NCBI RefSeq assembly: GCF_014897315.1
Contig: NZ_JABUYL010000004.1
Coordinates: 179,356 to 243,355, forward strand
DNA: 64,000 nucleotides
Direction of reading: 5' to 3'
Source of the DNA: Proteus sp. FME41
Lineage (GTDB): Bacteria; Pseudomonadota; Gammaproteobacteria; Enterobacterales; Enterobacteriaceae
Shown one piece after another: positions 1 through 7,663 of this stretch. Position 1 is the first letter of the stretch. Each line of letters begins with the position of its first letter. The notes beneath the pieces were generated by a model that worked only from the letters and a program-made list of their open reading frames with translations, was not told the DNA's origin and did no database searches. The position numbers were made by a program, and so were the translations under genes.

Positions 1-890
1 CCGTCAATTTCCTTAATGATGCCCAATATGCCGACTCTACTAGGGCCATGAAAGAAGCAATTATTGAAAAAGAAATCTATCCTGTATTCGGCAAGCTTCA
101 ACTAGAAGAGATCACCACACCACGGCTTAGAGCATTGTGTGAAAAGATAAAAGATAGGGGCGCAAAAGCGACTGCATTACAAGTGCGTGAGATTGTTGGC
201 TCTGTTTTTACTTATGCCATAGACAGAGGTTATGAAATTAGTAACCCAGCAGATGCAATAAAGGCATCTTCGATAGGTACTTTTCAAGCGCGCGAAAGGG
301 CAATGTCGCCGAAAGAAATCGGTATCTTATTTCGTGAACTAGAAAACTATAGTTGTTATCCAACCTTAAAATTGGCCGTTAAGTTTGTATTGCTAACATT
401 AGTCAGAAAGTCTGAGTTTATTCATGCAACATGGGATGAAATAGACTTTAAAAATAGACAATGGGTGATCCCTAAAGGGCGAATGAAGGGGAGAAAAGAG
501 CATGTTATTTATCTCTCTGACCAAGCAATGGATATCCTAACTGGTATGAAAGTTTGTGCTATGGGAAGCAATTACTTAATGCCTGGTCGATATGATATTA
601 AAAAGCCACTTTCTAATGCTGCATTGAATAACGTGATTGATGGCACCGTAAAACGTATCAATGAGAAAGGTATTGAGTTCGAATCGGTTACTATTCACGA
701 TTTACGACGCACGGCAAGCACGCTATTGCACGAAGCAGGTTATAACTCAGATTGGATAGAGAAATGTTTAGCACACGTTCAAAATGGCGTTAGAGCCGTT
801 TACAACAAAGCTGAATATGCTGAACAGCGCAGGAAGATGTTACAAGAGTGGGCGGATATGGTGGATGAATGGATAAAAGAGAAAGATTAA
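1..890 (+). CDS. int: P4-type tyrosine integrase, 5' end cut by window edge
   Basis: Site-specific tyrosine recombinase that would integrate and excise the prophage. The frame is open to the window edge (first full codon at 3), so the gene is cut by the window, not broken. The N-terminal DUF4102-type arm domain is missing from view. The core-binding domain and the catalytic domain are complete: Arg in LVRKSEF, then HDLRR, then His and Tyr in LAHVQNGVRAVY. The C-terminal EYAEQRRKMLQEWADM is typical of P4/CP4-57 integrases. It reads into the element, as in P4-family islands where the att site lies just upstream of int. Target site unknown. Confidence 0.92.
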   Translation, partial: VNFLNDAQYADSTRAMKEAIIEKEIYPVFGKLQLEEITTPRLRALCEKIKDRGAKATALQVREIVGSVFTYAIDRGYEISNPADAIKASSIGTFQARERAMSPKEIGILFRELENYSCYPTLKLAVKFVLLTLVRKSEFIHATWDEIDFKNRQWVIPKGRMKGRKEHVIYLSDQAMDILTGMKVCAMGSNYLMPGRYDIKKPLSNAALNNVIDGTVKRINEKGIEFESVTIHDLRRTASTLLHEAGYNSDWIEKCLAHVQNGVRAVYNKAEYAEQRRKMLQEWADMVDEWIKEKD

Positions 891-897
891 CGCTCAG

Positions 898-1086
898 TCA
901 TTCTTTGCCAAGTGTTTTATAAGCAAGTAGTGATGATAGATAAAGCACACCAACAACAGGCCAGATTGTGGAGTAAAACAGTCTGGCCACAATATCTTTT
1001 ATATTGTCGCTTTCGTGCTTAGACTCTGAAAATAGGTATCCAGCAAGCCATAAGTACACAGCTAATAATGTGAGTACAATAATCAT
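898..1086 (-). CDS. Small two-helix membrane protein
   Basis: A 62-residue protein with an N-terminal hydrophobic helix (residues 2-20) and a second one near residues 38-56. No family recognised. It is the last gene of the leftward early operon. Its ATG overlaps the stop of the zinc-finger gene before it (TAATG), and an AAGGA ribosome site lies in that gene's tail, so translational coupling is likely. Its 3' end faces the integrase 3' end with about 8 bp between them. Confidence 0.6.
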   Translation of the reverse strand: MIIVLTLLAVYLWLAGYLFSESKHESDNIKDIVARLFYSTIWPVVGVLYLSSLLAYKTLGKE

Positions 1087-1283
1087 TATCCGTTTTTCCT
1101 TTTGTACTGAGCATGATCATCACCACACTCTTTAGAGCAGTAAGCGCTGTTCTCTGTTACAGGCTCTTCACGACACCAGATACAAAATCCAGTTAAGCTT
1201 TTTGCTGGTGGTTCTCTGTTTGCTAATGCGGTGTTGATTTGTAGAGCCGTTAAGTCATTAGCATCATCTGCGATATCAGGCAT
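1086..1283 (-). CDS. C4 zinc-finger protein, TraR/DksA-like
   Basis: 65 residues with a four-cysteine motif in the C-terminal half (CIWC then YCSKEC), the arrangement of TraR/DksA-type zinc fingers found in many phage early operons. Such proteins can act on RNA polymerase through its secondary channel, but the acidic DksA tip cannot be assigned here, so function is inferred from motif only. Ribosome site AAGGA precedes the ATG. Confidence 0.65.
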   Translation of the reverse strand: MPDIADDANDLTALQINTALANREPPAKSLTGFCIWCREEPVTENSAYCSKECGDDHAQYKRKNG

Positions 1284-1285
1284 AT

Positions 1286-1927
1286 TTATTCCTTACAAAT
1301 AAAATGAGAATTGATAAGTTCGATACTGTTGTTAGGACATTGATTACCCCATGCATCCCAACCTTGTGACATGTCACGAGCGAATAGCTCAATGCGATTT
1401 ACATCACCGTACAACTCTTCAAGACGGTTTTTTACTTCCCACGGCTTTTCGCTATGCTCACCTAAACAACTAAATACGATTTGCTTAACGCTAGCACTAA
1501 TGCGCTGTAATCCATTACCTCGAGTAGCGATTAAAACATCTTCACTATTGGCTCTGGTGTAGTTTCCTCCATTCATTTTTGTTTCAGCATCTAATAGTTC
1601 AAACAGGTCGTGATAATCAAATAACTCACTGTTTTGAATAGCCTTATCAATTCGTTGCCATGCTAAAGGGTTAAACTTAACCCATGTAAAAGCTTTCATT
1701 GTGCGGACTTTAAAGCCCCAAGCTTCAGCTAATTTAATAGCCTCGAGTACAAAATTACCGGTATACCACATGGCAAGAACTGCGTTATCAGATGCAATAG
1801 AATGAATAGGGATATGAGTTAAATTGAAGAGGGAGGTTGTTGGATAATGATTTTTAGCAGCACCGTTTGAAACTTTATTTTTGTAATCCCACGGAGGATC
1901 ACAATAGATAAGGTCGTATTTTTTCAT
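1286..1927 (-). CDS. MT-A70 family N6-adenine DNA methyltransferase
   Basis: 213 residues. The catalytic DPPW motif is at residues 10-13 (IYCDPPWDYKNK), followed by a CxxxGEHSEKPWEV segment typical of the C-terminal half of MT-A70 enzymes. Phage members methylate adenine in DNA and are thought to shield the genome from host restriction. A strong ribosome site (AGGAGG) lies inside the end of the upstream methyltransferase gene, and the two genes overlap by 4 nt. Confidence 0.85.
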   Translation of the reverse strand: MKKYDLIYCDPPWDYKNKVSNGAAKNHYPTTSLFNLTHIPIHSIASDNAVLAMWYTGNFVLEAIKLAEAWGFKVRTMKAFTWVKFNPLAWQRIDKAIQNSELFDYHDLFELLDAETKMNGGNYTRANSEDVLIATRGNGLQRISASVKQIVFSCLGEHSEKPWEVKNRLEELYGDVNRIELFARDMSQGWDAWGNQCPNNSIELINSHFICKE

Positions 1928-2406
1928 TTAACCTCCTTAAGAAAAGAGATCCAGTGCGTCTTATCATTTTTACCTACACGCTGTACTGCTGTTGGTTTTT
2001 GGTCTGTTAGTGCTAAAATTTGTTTAACAGGTATTTGGGTTTCATTCCATTTGAACAGCAATGTTCCACCAGGCTTAAGCACTCTAAATGCTTCACTAAA
2101 CCCTTTACTTAAATCGTCTCTCCATGAGTCTTTATTTAACGAGCCGTATTTTTTAAACATCCAACTATTTTTACCAACTCTAATTAAATGAGTAGGGTCA
2201 AATAGCACCTGATAAAAGGTATTATCTGGTAATGGAAGGTTTTTAAAATTAGAAATAATATCTGGTGTTATATTTAAAATTCTCCCGTCACATAAAATAT
2301 GCTTTTCGGCTCTAATATCATTAAATAAAACGCGGTCATCTTGTTTATCAAAATAAAACATACGAGAGCCACAGCACATATCAAGTATTGGTTTCACGTT
2401 CAGCAT
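1924..2406 (-). CDS. Class I SAM-dependent methyltransferase, phage type
   Basis: About 160 residues. Motif I appears as LDMCCGSRMF, an acidic residue follows in LFNDIRAE, and the putative catalytic motif is FDPTHLIR. FRVLKPGGTLLFKW is the usual strand-5 region of class I methyltransferases. Substrate unknown; DNA base modification fits its place between an MT-A70 enzyme and a C5 enzyme. The ATG at 2406 has poor Shine-Dalgarno spacing; the GTG at 2397 lies better behind AAGG and may be the true start. The 5' end overlaps the NinX-like gene by 26 nt. Confidence 0.75.
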   Translation of the reverse strand: MLNVKPILDMCCGSRMFYFDKQDDRVLFNDIRAEKHILCDGRILNITPDIISNFKNLPLPDNTFYQVLFDPTHLIRVGKNSWMFKKYGSLNKDSWRDDLSKGFSEAFRVLKPGGTLLFKWNETQIPVKQILALTDQKPTAVQRVGKNDKTHWISFLKEVK

Positions 2407-2749
2407 CCTTCATTAATAGAAATAATTCCATAGCTGCGCGATATGGGCTATCGTTTATAACTTGTGCTTTTTCTATAAACCCAATACCAGATGGACAAGG
2501 AAGTATATTCCACTCTCCATATCTAGCACACCAGAAATTACCGTCACCAGCAAGTAGGCTAATCTTATTCTCAATAATAATCGGCATTGCGTCAGTAGGG
2601 TTATTACAGGGATTAAATTCAATCCAGTTTGCTCCATCACCATAGAAAACTTTATTACTATGTAAGTTCGTGTCTTCATGTTCTATTTTCGCAGCAACAA
2701 AGACGCGCTTATTAATCTCGAAGTCAGATAGTTCGGTGTATTTATTCAT
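2381..2749 (-). CDS. NinX-like phage protein (DUF2591 type)
   Basis: 122 residues. The opening YTELSDFEINKRV, the central FNPCNNPTDAMPIIIENK and the C-terminal SPYRAAMELFLLMKD match the pattern of P22 NinX-type proteins. The biochemical role is not known. It lies in the leftward operon upstream of the methyltransferases. A second member of the same broad group seems to be at 14044-14538. Confidence 0.7.
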   Translation of the reverse strand: MNKYTELSDFEINKRVFVAAKIEHEDTNLHSNKVFYGDGANWIEFNPCNNPTDAMPIIIENKISLLAGDGNFWCARYGEWNILPCPSGIGFIEKAQVINDSPYRAAMELFLLMKDAERETNT

Positions 2750-2752
2750 TGA

Positions 2753-3118
2753 TTACCATCCTGTAATTTCTATATCGTCAGAGTCAATAAACCAAGGTTC
2801 TATTTCGTCAATTCGAATCCCCATATCATCTAGAGAAGGATAACCATCAATTCCTTTATCTTTAGACCAATCGAATTGCTCGGTAAGCCATTCTGCATCC
2901 TTGAAGTTATTGAATGCTATTTGCTGGAAGCACTCAGCACAGAACATTGCAAAACCAGCTTTCTCATGGCTATCGTGTATATCAGCTCTATATTCATCAC
3001 CAGAATAGAATTTATTAATTTGTTCACATGATTTTTTAAATTTATCCTCATCGATAACAGTGATTACCATTTCTAAATCTTTTTGCCACGAACCAGAACT
3101 TATTTTAATTTGTCTCAT
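2753..3118 (-). CDS. Conserved phage protein, DUF2528-like
   Basis: About 121 acidic residues beginning MRQIKISSGSWQKDLEM. It resembles DUF2528 proteins of enterobacterial prophages, function unknown. The start at 3118 is chosen because its ATG overlaps the TGA of the preceding small gene (ATGA) and a GGAGA lies just upstream; a TTG at 3136 would also be in frame but is less likely. Confidence 0.6.
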   Translation of the reverse strand: MRQIKISSGSWQKDLEMVITVIDEDKFKKSCEQINKFYSGDEYRADIHDSHEKAGFAMFCAECFQQIAFNNFKDAEWLTEQFDWSKDKGIDGYPSLDDMGIRIDEIEPWFIDSDDIEITGW

Positions 3119-3264
3119 CTGTATATTTCTCCACAAACAACCTCAACATTCCTCACTGACATTAAATATTCAGCATGTTTATTGCACTCCGATTGCGTGT
3201 ATAAATCCTCAGATATTAGCGCTGCATGATTGTTCATAATTAACAGTAGAACGAATAGCTTCAT
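3115..3264 (-). CDS. Small exported protein, DUF1482 (YebW)-like
   Basis: 49 residues: a hydrophobic N-terminus (MKLFVLLLIM), then a short domain with paired cysteines (LYTQSEC and VVCGEIYR). This is the layout of the E. coli prophage protein YebW (DUF1482): a signal-like helix followed by YT-x-EC and a second cysteine. It overlaps the end of the C5-methyltransferase gene by 56 nt and is coupled to the next gene by ATGA. A similar protein is encoded outside the prophage at 46644-46901. Confidence 0.5.
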   Translation of the reverse strand: MKLFVLLLIMNNHAALISEDLYTQSECNKHAEYLMSVRNVEVVCGEIYR

Positions 3265-4378
3265 GTTTATTTTCTCTGTATGCACATTTAAATATGTGAG
3301 CAATAACATCAACAGTCCACGCATTGCCATAGCATTTATATGACTGTGAATTTGAGACTATATTTTCACACCAGCCGTCGGGAAATGTTTGTAGTCTTGC
3401 ACACTCAGTAGGAGTTAATTTGCGATAATGACAGTTAGTAATGGAATCCCACTCATGTCTATCATATGAATTGCGTCCAGATGAGCGAATAGTTTTACTC
3501 TTATCTCTAATCGCGACTTTCGGCTCTCTGTGCCCACCCTGGCACGTAGATAGAGTTGGGGCTTTCCCAGCATCAGAATAAATACGCTTTATCTGTTCAT
3601 TACCTTTAATATCAGAGGCGTTAGCAACATGAATTAGTCCGTCTTTAGATTGCTTGATATTCTTTCTTGGTTCGCATGATCTGAGCGCTATCTTTATTCC
3701 TTCACCTTTATTTGTTGTTAATGTTGGGCTAACTCCATCTACGCTATAAACATTGCCATTCATTCCTTTCCCTGATGGATTTACATTAAACAATTTATTT
3801 ATAACTTTGTTATTTTTGAACCCATGCGAATTAATATCATCAATAATATCTTTCAGCAAAATACCTTTATCTTCTGGCTGGCTAACTTCAAAATTAGTCC
3901 AATAATAACGCTGTCTATTTTGTGCTGATACTAATGAGCTATTAATAAGAGTTTTATTTACATAACCTAAAGCGCGCTCCGTATGCAGTGTTATATATTC
4001 CTCAAATTCCTTTTTCATCTTCACATTTTCAAGCATGAATTTAGCATCTGGATTATTTTCTAATACATGGCTCATTATTTCTAATGTCGTCCAGAATAAT
4101 TTACCGCGCTCGTCTTTATCTCCTAACTGTTTCCCCGACACAGACCACGACTGACATGGAAAGCCGGCAGTAACTAACCCCACATTTGACCAATCAACAT
4201 CCCACTCGCGCCAATTATTAACATCACCTAATTGGATATTGTCTGGATAATGAAATTCAGATACCTTATTAGCGAATTTATCTATTTCAGCGATGTAATA
4301 CTTATCAAATTTAATTCCAGCGCGAGACAACGCTAATCGCCCAGCGGATATTCCGTTGAACAAGCTTAAATATATCAT
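3209..4378 (-). CDS. C5-cytosine DNA methyltransferase
   Basis: 389 residues with the ordered motifs of the Dcm family: motif I SLFNGISAGRLAL, catalytic motif IV GFPCQSWSVSG (the Cys attacks C6 of cytosine), motif VI MLENVK, motif VIII QNRQRYYW, and motif IX/X RKLTPTECARLQTFP near the C-terminus with a final CYGNAW. The target-recognition region lies between about residues 190 and 320. No restriction endonuclease is next to it, so it is probably a solitary phage enzyme for anti-restriction. Ribosome site AGGAAA. Confidence 0.9.
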   Translation of the reverse strand: MIYLSLFNGISAGRLALSRAGIKFDKYYIAEIDKFANKVSEFHYPDNIQLGDVNNWREWDVDWSNVGLVTAGFPCQSWSVSGKQLGDKDERGKLFWTTLEIMSHVLENNPDAKFMLENVKMKKEFEEYITLHTERALGYVNKTLINSSLVSAQNRQRYYWTNFEVSQPEDKGILLKDIIDDINSHGFKNNKVINKLFNVNPSGKGMNGNVYSVDGVSPTLTTNKGEGIKIALRSCEPRKNIKQSKDGLIHVANASDIKGNEQIKRIYSDAGKAPTLSTCQGGHREPKVAIRDKSKTIRSSGRNSYDRHEWDSITNCHYRKLTPTECARLQTFPDGWCENIVSNSQSYKCYGNAWTVDVIAHIFKCAYRENKHEAIRSTVNYEQSCSANI

Positions 4379-4450
4379 TTTGATTTCCTATAGATGTGCA
4401 GAACCCCGTATTAGCATGAGTAATACATATCCGATTATTTGCATGGTTGT

Positions 4451-4804
4451 TTACTTTTGAATTAAATCAGCACGAATATATAATGTGTCAGTTGGATGAA
4501 TTCTATCTGCACACCAAGTTACATCGTCACTACGTAAATTAACTGGAAATTCAGGTTTATTTATCTCATCTGGCTCGGGGTCAACTTGTAGCCATATTAA
4601 TTCTGGTGCGGTAGTGCAATTAATGCTTTCTGGTAAATTATTAATTAAACTCTCGCGTGATGCTTTCCAGCTAATCCACATAATATCTACATGGATGTCA
4701 GCGTAATTTAATCCGTTATTTGCTGTTTCGAATTTATTGTTTATTTCTGCGTCGTCCATGTGAAACTTAATAAACTCTTCAAACTGCTGTCTTGATTTAT
4801 CCAT
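4451..4804 (-). CDS. Phage protein with Ea22-like C-terminus
   Basis: About 117 residues, acidic, no recognised catalytic domain. The C-terminal pattern DDVTWCADR then TDTLYIRADLIQ recurs at the ends of many variable early-left phage proteins. The N-terminal part (QQFEEFIKFH, IMWISWKASRESL) also occurs in such proteins. Two adjacent ATG codons are present; the second (4804) has the better distance to AAGG. It overlaps the preceding small gene by 8 nt. Confidence 0.55.
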   Translation of the reverse strand: MDKSRQQFEEFIKFHMDDAEINNKFETANNGLNYADIHVDIMWISWKASRESLINNLPESINCTTAPELIWLQVDPEPDEINKPEFPVNLRSDDVTWCADRIHPTDTLYIRADLIQK

Positions 4805-4979
4805 CATTCCACCTTTTTAGTTCTTCAATACCCAACTCTGTTAATTGCCATCCGTCCTTTGGGTGAAGCTTAATAAGCCCTTTATTCTCCAACGAGAAAA
4901 TTGACATACTATTGCTTAACTGCCTATATCCATTATCTACATTTTTTAATGTGCTAATTTGACGCTCTGTTAATTTCAT
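4797..4979 (-). CDS. Small winged-helix-like protein
   Basis: 60 residues beginning MKLTERQISTLKNV and ending in a WQLTELGIEELKRW helix, a pattern that looks like a compact winged-helix DNA-binding fold. Function unknown. The ATG shares one base with the TGA of the upstream gene (TGATG), and GGTGGAG lies before it, so coupled translation is likely; the in-frame GTG at 4982 is less likely. Confidence 0.5.
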   Translation of the reverse strand: MKLTERQISTLKNVDNGYRQLSNSMSIFSLENKGLIKLHPKDGWQLTELGIEELKRWNDG

Positions 4980-5299
4980 CACTCCACCTTTCTATACCCA
5001 GCTCTATATAATCGCTCTGCATGTTTTCTTGCAGTACCCATTCCCATATCAACTAAACCTATGCCACCAGTTGATAAATCAGTTGCCATTTGCTGAATTT
5101 CCTTTTCTGCTATTTCCTTACGCTTTTCATCTGCAATTTCTTTCGCTAAGTCGGAACATTCAAAACAAATATTTGCCGCCTGACCTTGAATCAAATTGTC
5201 CTTACCCACGTTACCACTGCAAAGATTACAAACATTCTTAGGGTCTGGTTCTGGCAATGTAAATTTCATAAATTGCCCATAATGTGTAAAACTATTCAT
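4979..5299 (-). CDS. Zinc-finger phage protein
   Basis: About 106 residues from the ATG of MNSFTHYG, chosen because AGAGGA lies 7 nt upstream. A CxxC pair (CNLC) and a second one (CFEC) in the first half make a probable zinc ribbon, followed by a long charged helix rich in Lys and Glu. The role is unknown. Longer in-frame starts up to 5374 would overlap the neighbouring gene. Confidence 0.55.
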   Translation of the reverse strand: MNSFTHYGQFMKFTLPEPDPKNVCNLCSGNVGKDNLIQGQAANICFECSDLAKEIADEKRKEIAEKEIQQMATDLSTGGIGLVDMGMGTARKHAERLYRAGYRKVE

Positions 5300-5333
5300 A
5301 TTCATTCCTCTTATTGCATCCCTGCGAGTTAAA

Positions 5334-5660
5334 TTAAGCTGTCCGTAGCTTTTCGGTTTCTGGATATAATTCACGAGTTATTTTTAACGCCTGCTCGGTG
5401 CTTACTGCGCCTTCCATTTGTTTATTAAACCAAGCGTTAATATCTCCAGTGTTGCTTTTCATCTCTTCGTAAAACTCTGAGTCAATCCACTGGAATATGC
5501 TTTGCGCCCACAAGTGAGCCTCTTTGGCATTATTTTCTGAAAGGTAATACTCAATCACTAAAAGTAATAAATTTAGTCTGTGTAATTCCCACTCGTACAC
5601 ATGACCTCTAGCTACTTCTTGTTGAAGTGCGTTAATTTCTTCTTTGAGTTTATTTGTCAT
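5334..5660 (-). CDS. Hypothetical phage protein
   Basis: 108 residues from ATG 5660, which follows GGAGATAGAT; the longer form to 5687 lacks a ribosome site. It is mostly helical, with an N-terminal coiled-coil-like segment (KLKEEINALQQEV) and a QWIDSEFYEEM segment. No family recognised. It is part of the leftward early operon. Confidence 0.5.
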   Translation of the reverse strand: MTNKLKEEINALQQEVARGHVYEWELHRLNLLLLVIEYYLSENNAKEAHLWAQSIFQWIDSEFYEEMKSNTGDINAWFNKQMEGAVSTEQALKITRELYPETEKLRTA

Positions 5661-5699
5661 ATCTATCTCCTGTTTGCATCCTTGCACTGAGTCCGTGGG

Positions 5700-6245
5700 T
5701 TAATCCAATGTGACAATGACCGCTTTATCAATAGGCGACCAGCTTAATGGCGAGTGATTGACAATAACTTTATTTAGCGCTTCAAAGGCGTAATATAGTT
5801 CCTCTGAAACTTCACCATCTTCCGGCAAGACATCCACAAAGATATCGTTAGGATCTAACTGATGTGGGTAATTTGGCTCACATAACACTAGCTTTAGGTC
5901 ATCAACAGATACTTCGTGTTCTTCGCAATAATCACGAACATCATCGATATCAAAGAAGTATTTATCACCAAAAAACATTGTTATGGGTGTTTCACCATCC
6001 CATTGAATACGTTCAAAGCTTTCAAATCGTTCTTGCTGATGTTCTTCCTTGCAAGCAGGGCAACCCCAGTTAATGACGAATGGCTCTTGATTTGGGTGTT
6101 TATCACAAACATTATGAGTTGCACCACAATATCTTGCTTGGTGCTCGTTATCACCCCAAAAGCGACCATCACGATCAACCCAGCCAGTAATAGTTTTGAT
6201 GCTTGCTGATTCTGATGAATTATATAAAACAACTTTATTTTTCAT
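5700..6245 (-). CDS. Hypothetical phage protein with Cys/His cluster
   Basis: 181 acidic residues. The first half contains CGATHNVCDKH and WGCPACKEEH, possible metal-binding clusters; the second half is rich in Asp and Glu. No catalytic motif recognised. A ribosome site AAAGGA precedes the ATG. It lies between AlpA and the small early genes of the leftward operon. Confidence 0.5.
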   Translation of the reverse strand: MKNKVVLYNSSESASIKTITGWVDRDGRFWGDNEHQARYCGATHNVCDKHPNQEPFVINWGCPACKEEHQQERFESFERIQWDGETPITMFFGDKYFFDIDDVRDYCEEHEVSVDDLKLVLCEPNYPHQLDPNDIFVDVLPEDGEVSEELYYAFEALNKVIVNHSPLSWSPIDKAVIVTLD

Positions 6246-6275
6246 GGTTATATCCTTTGGTTGAACGGGTAGGGG

Positions 6276-6533
6276 TTAGGCGTTACTCACAAACTGCCCA
6301 GCTTCATTACGCTTACGTTCGGTGTAATACTTAGGCGTCTTTCTTGATTGAGAACGTTTTTTCAACCACTCATCAACTTCTTCAGCTTCCCAGGCAACAC
6401 AGCGCACCGATAAATACATACGCTTTGGGAAATCACCTTTCTTCTCTAAGGTGCGAATAGTTGAGCGAGAAAGTCCTGTTAGCTTTAAAACAGCAGGCAT
6501 ACGGATAGGTTTGATAGGTAATTTAATATTCAT
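6276..6533 (-). CDS. AlpA-family transcriptional regulator / excisionase-like
   Basis: 85 residues from ATG 6533, which has an AAGGAG site 7 nt upstream. The MerR-like winged helix is visible as MPAVLKLTGLSRSTIRTLEKKGDFP and WEAEEVDEWL (quoted pieces in order). AlpA proteins regulate or assist excision in P4-like elements; pairing with a P4-type integrase makes a directionality role plausible. The C-terminal tail is basic. Confidence 0.75.
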   Translation of the reverse strand: MNIKLPIKPIRMPAVLKLTGLSRSTIRTLEKKGDFPKRMYLSVRCVAWEAEEVDEWLKKRSQSRKTPKYYTERKRNEAGQFVSNA

Positions 6534-6577
6534 ATCTAAACTCCTTGCGGAGCTGTATCGCTCCGCATTAAATAGGA

Positions 6578-7618
6578 TCACTGGTATTCAGGGCGCATAT
6601 CATCAAGTGTGATAGAGAAAGACTCGTATAACTCATCACCGAGTTTTCGCTTGCTTGATTTAAGTAGCTTGTCTACTTTTTCAAATGCTTCGGTGGCTTC
6701 GGGTGAGCCAGATTCAGGAAGTGAGTTGATAGAAGCTTCTAAGGCATTACGTGCATCAATGCGGTGGTATGCCTGTACTGCTTTATTTTTTAATTCAGCA
6801 AACAGGTTGATCCCCATTTCATTTTTTAAGTTCTCAATTTCTGCGCGAATATTTTTAGCTTCTTCGACAGTCTGAACATCATCAATAGCTAATCTAAATG
6901 CTTCAGCATCGAACTTAGGTATAAACTCGCCTTGAGCTTCTTTTACAGGTTCAGCATTATTTGGTTGTTGCTGGGTAGTGATTTCATCAATGCTTACACG
7001 TTCTTTCTGTGGGGTGATGTCTTTAATCGGGCGATCTTCAAGTTCTTCTGGCGTATACACACCAAGAATAACTTCAGGGCAATAAAGACGGGCCCAATAT
7101 TTTACAGCGAGATACGCGATTTGTTGCTTAGGCATTGTTTTCCAAAGTGGTGAGTTTCTCGTCTGTACATCAGCAAGGTAAACAGGCTCACCCCATGTAA
7201 TTTCTTCTTCACCTCTTAAAATTGCACCGACTTCAATAAATAAACCCGATTCATCACGTTTATCTTTCATGCCTACAATCTTTTCCCAGTCGCCACCGTA
7301 TTTGTAATGGAATCGACCTACAACAGCATTTGAACTGGTAATAACTGCATTTACTAATTGGGCTTCATAACCAAGCACACCATTGATGACATGAGTTTTT
7401 TGACCGACAACGAAAGGATCCATTCCCCAACGTGCGGACTGCATTGTGATAGCAAGACAATCAGATGGTTTACCTTGCAGATGTCTTGGCACCGTTGCTG
7501 TACCTGATGCCATTAGCTCAGCAAATTTGACAATACGGTCTAATGATTCAGGATTAAAAAGTAATGATGTGTTATTCATTACTGATTGATTTCTTTCGAG
7601 AGTTGCTACTTCTGACAT
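6578..7618 (-). CDS. recT: RecT-family single-strand annealing protein
   Basis: 346 residues. RecT-type features include the N-terminal FAELMASGTATVPRHLQGKP, then CLAITMQSARWGMDPF, and GVLGYEAQLVNAVI in the core. RecT coats and anneals single-stranded DNA during phage recombination and works with the RecE-like exonuclease encoded just upstream. The C-terminal third (after about residue 210) is helical and variable. Ribosome site GGAG lies 9 nt before the ATG. Together with the next gene it forms the recombination module of the leftward operon. Confidence 0.85.
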   Translation of the reverse strand: MSEVATLERNQSVMNNTSLLFNPESLDRIVKFAELMASGTATVPRHLQGKPSDCLAITMQSARWGMDPFVVGQKTHVINGVLGYEAQLVNAVITSSNAVVGRFHYKYGGDWEKIVGMKDKRDESGLFIEVGAILRGEEEITWGEPVYLADVQTRNSPLWKTMPKQQIAYLAVKYWARLYCPEVILGVYTPEELEDRPIKDITPQKERVSIDEITTQQQPNNAEPVKEAQGEFIPKFDAEAFRLAIDDVQTVEEAKNIRAEIENLKNEMGINLFAELKNKAVQAYHRIDARNALEASINSLPESGSPEATEAFEKVDKLLKSSKRKLGDELYESFSITLDDMRPEYQ

Positions 7619-7663
7619 AATATTTACTCCAAGCGTGCGCCTGATTGTTCAAGCGCATTTTTA

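Noticed and set aside
1..47. Integrase looking truncated at its 5' end (first ATG at 48)
   Set aside because: The frame is open back to position 3 with integrase-like sequence, so the missing N-terminus is due to the window edge and not to a broken gene.
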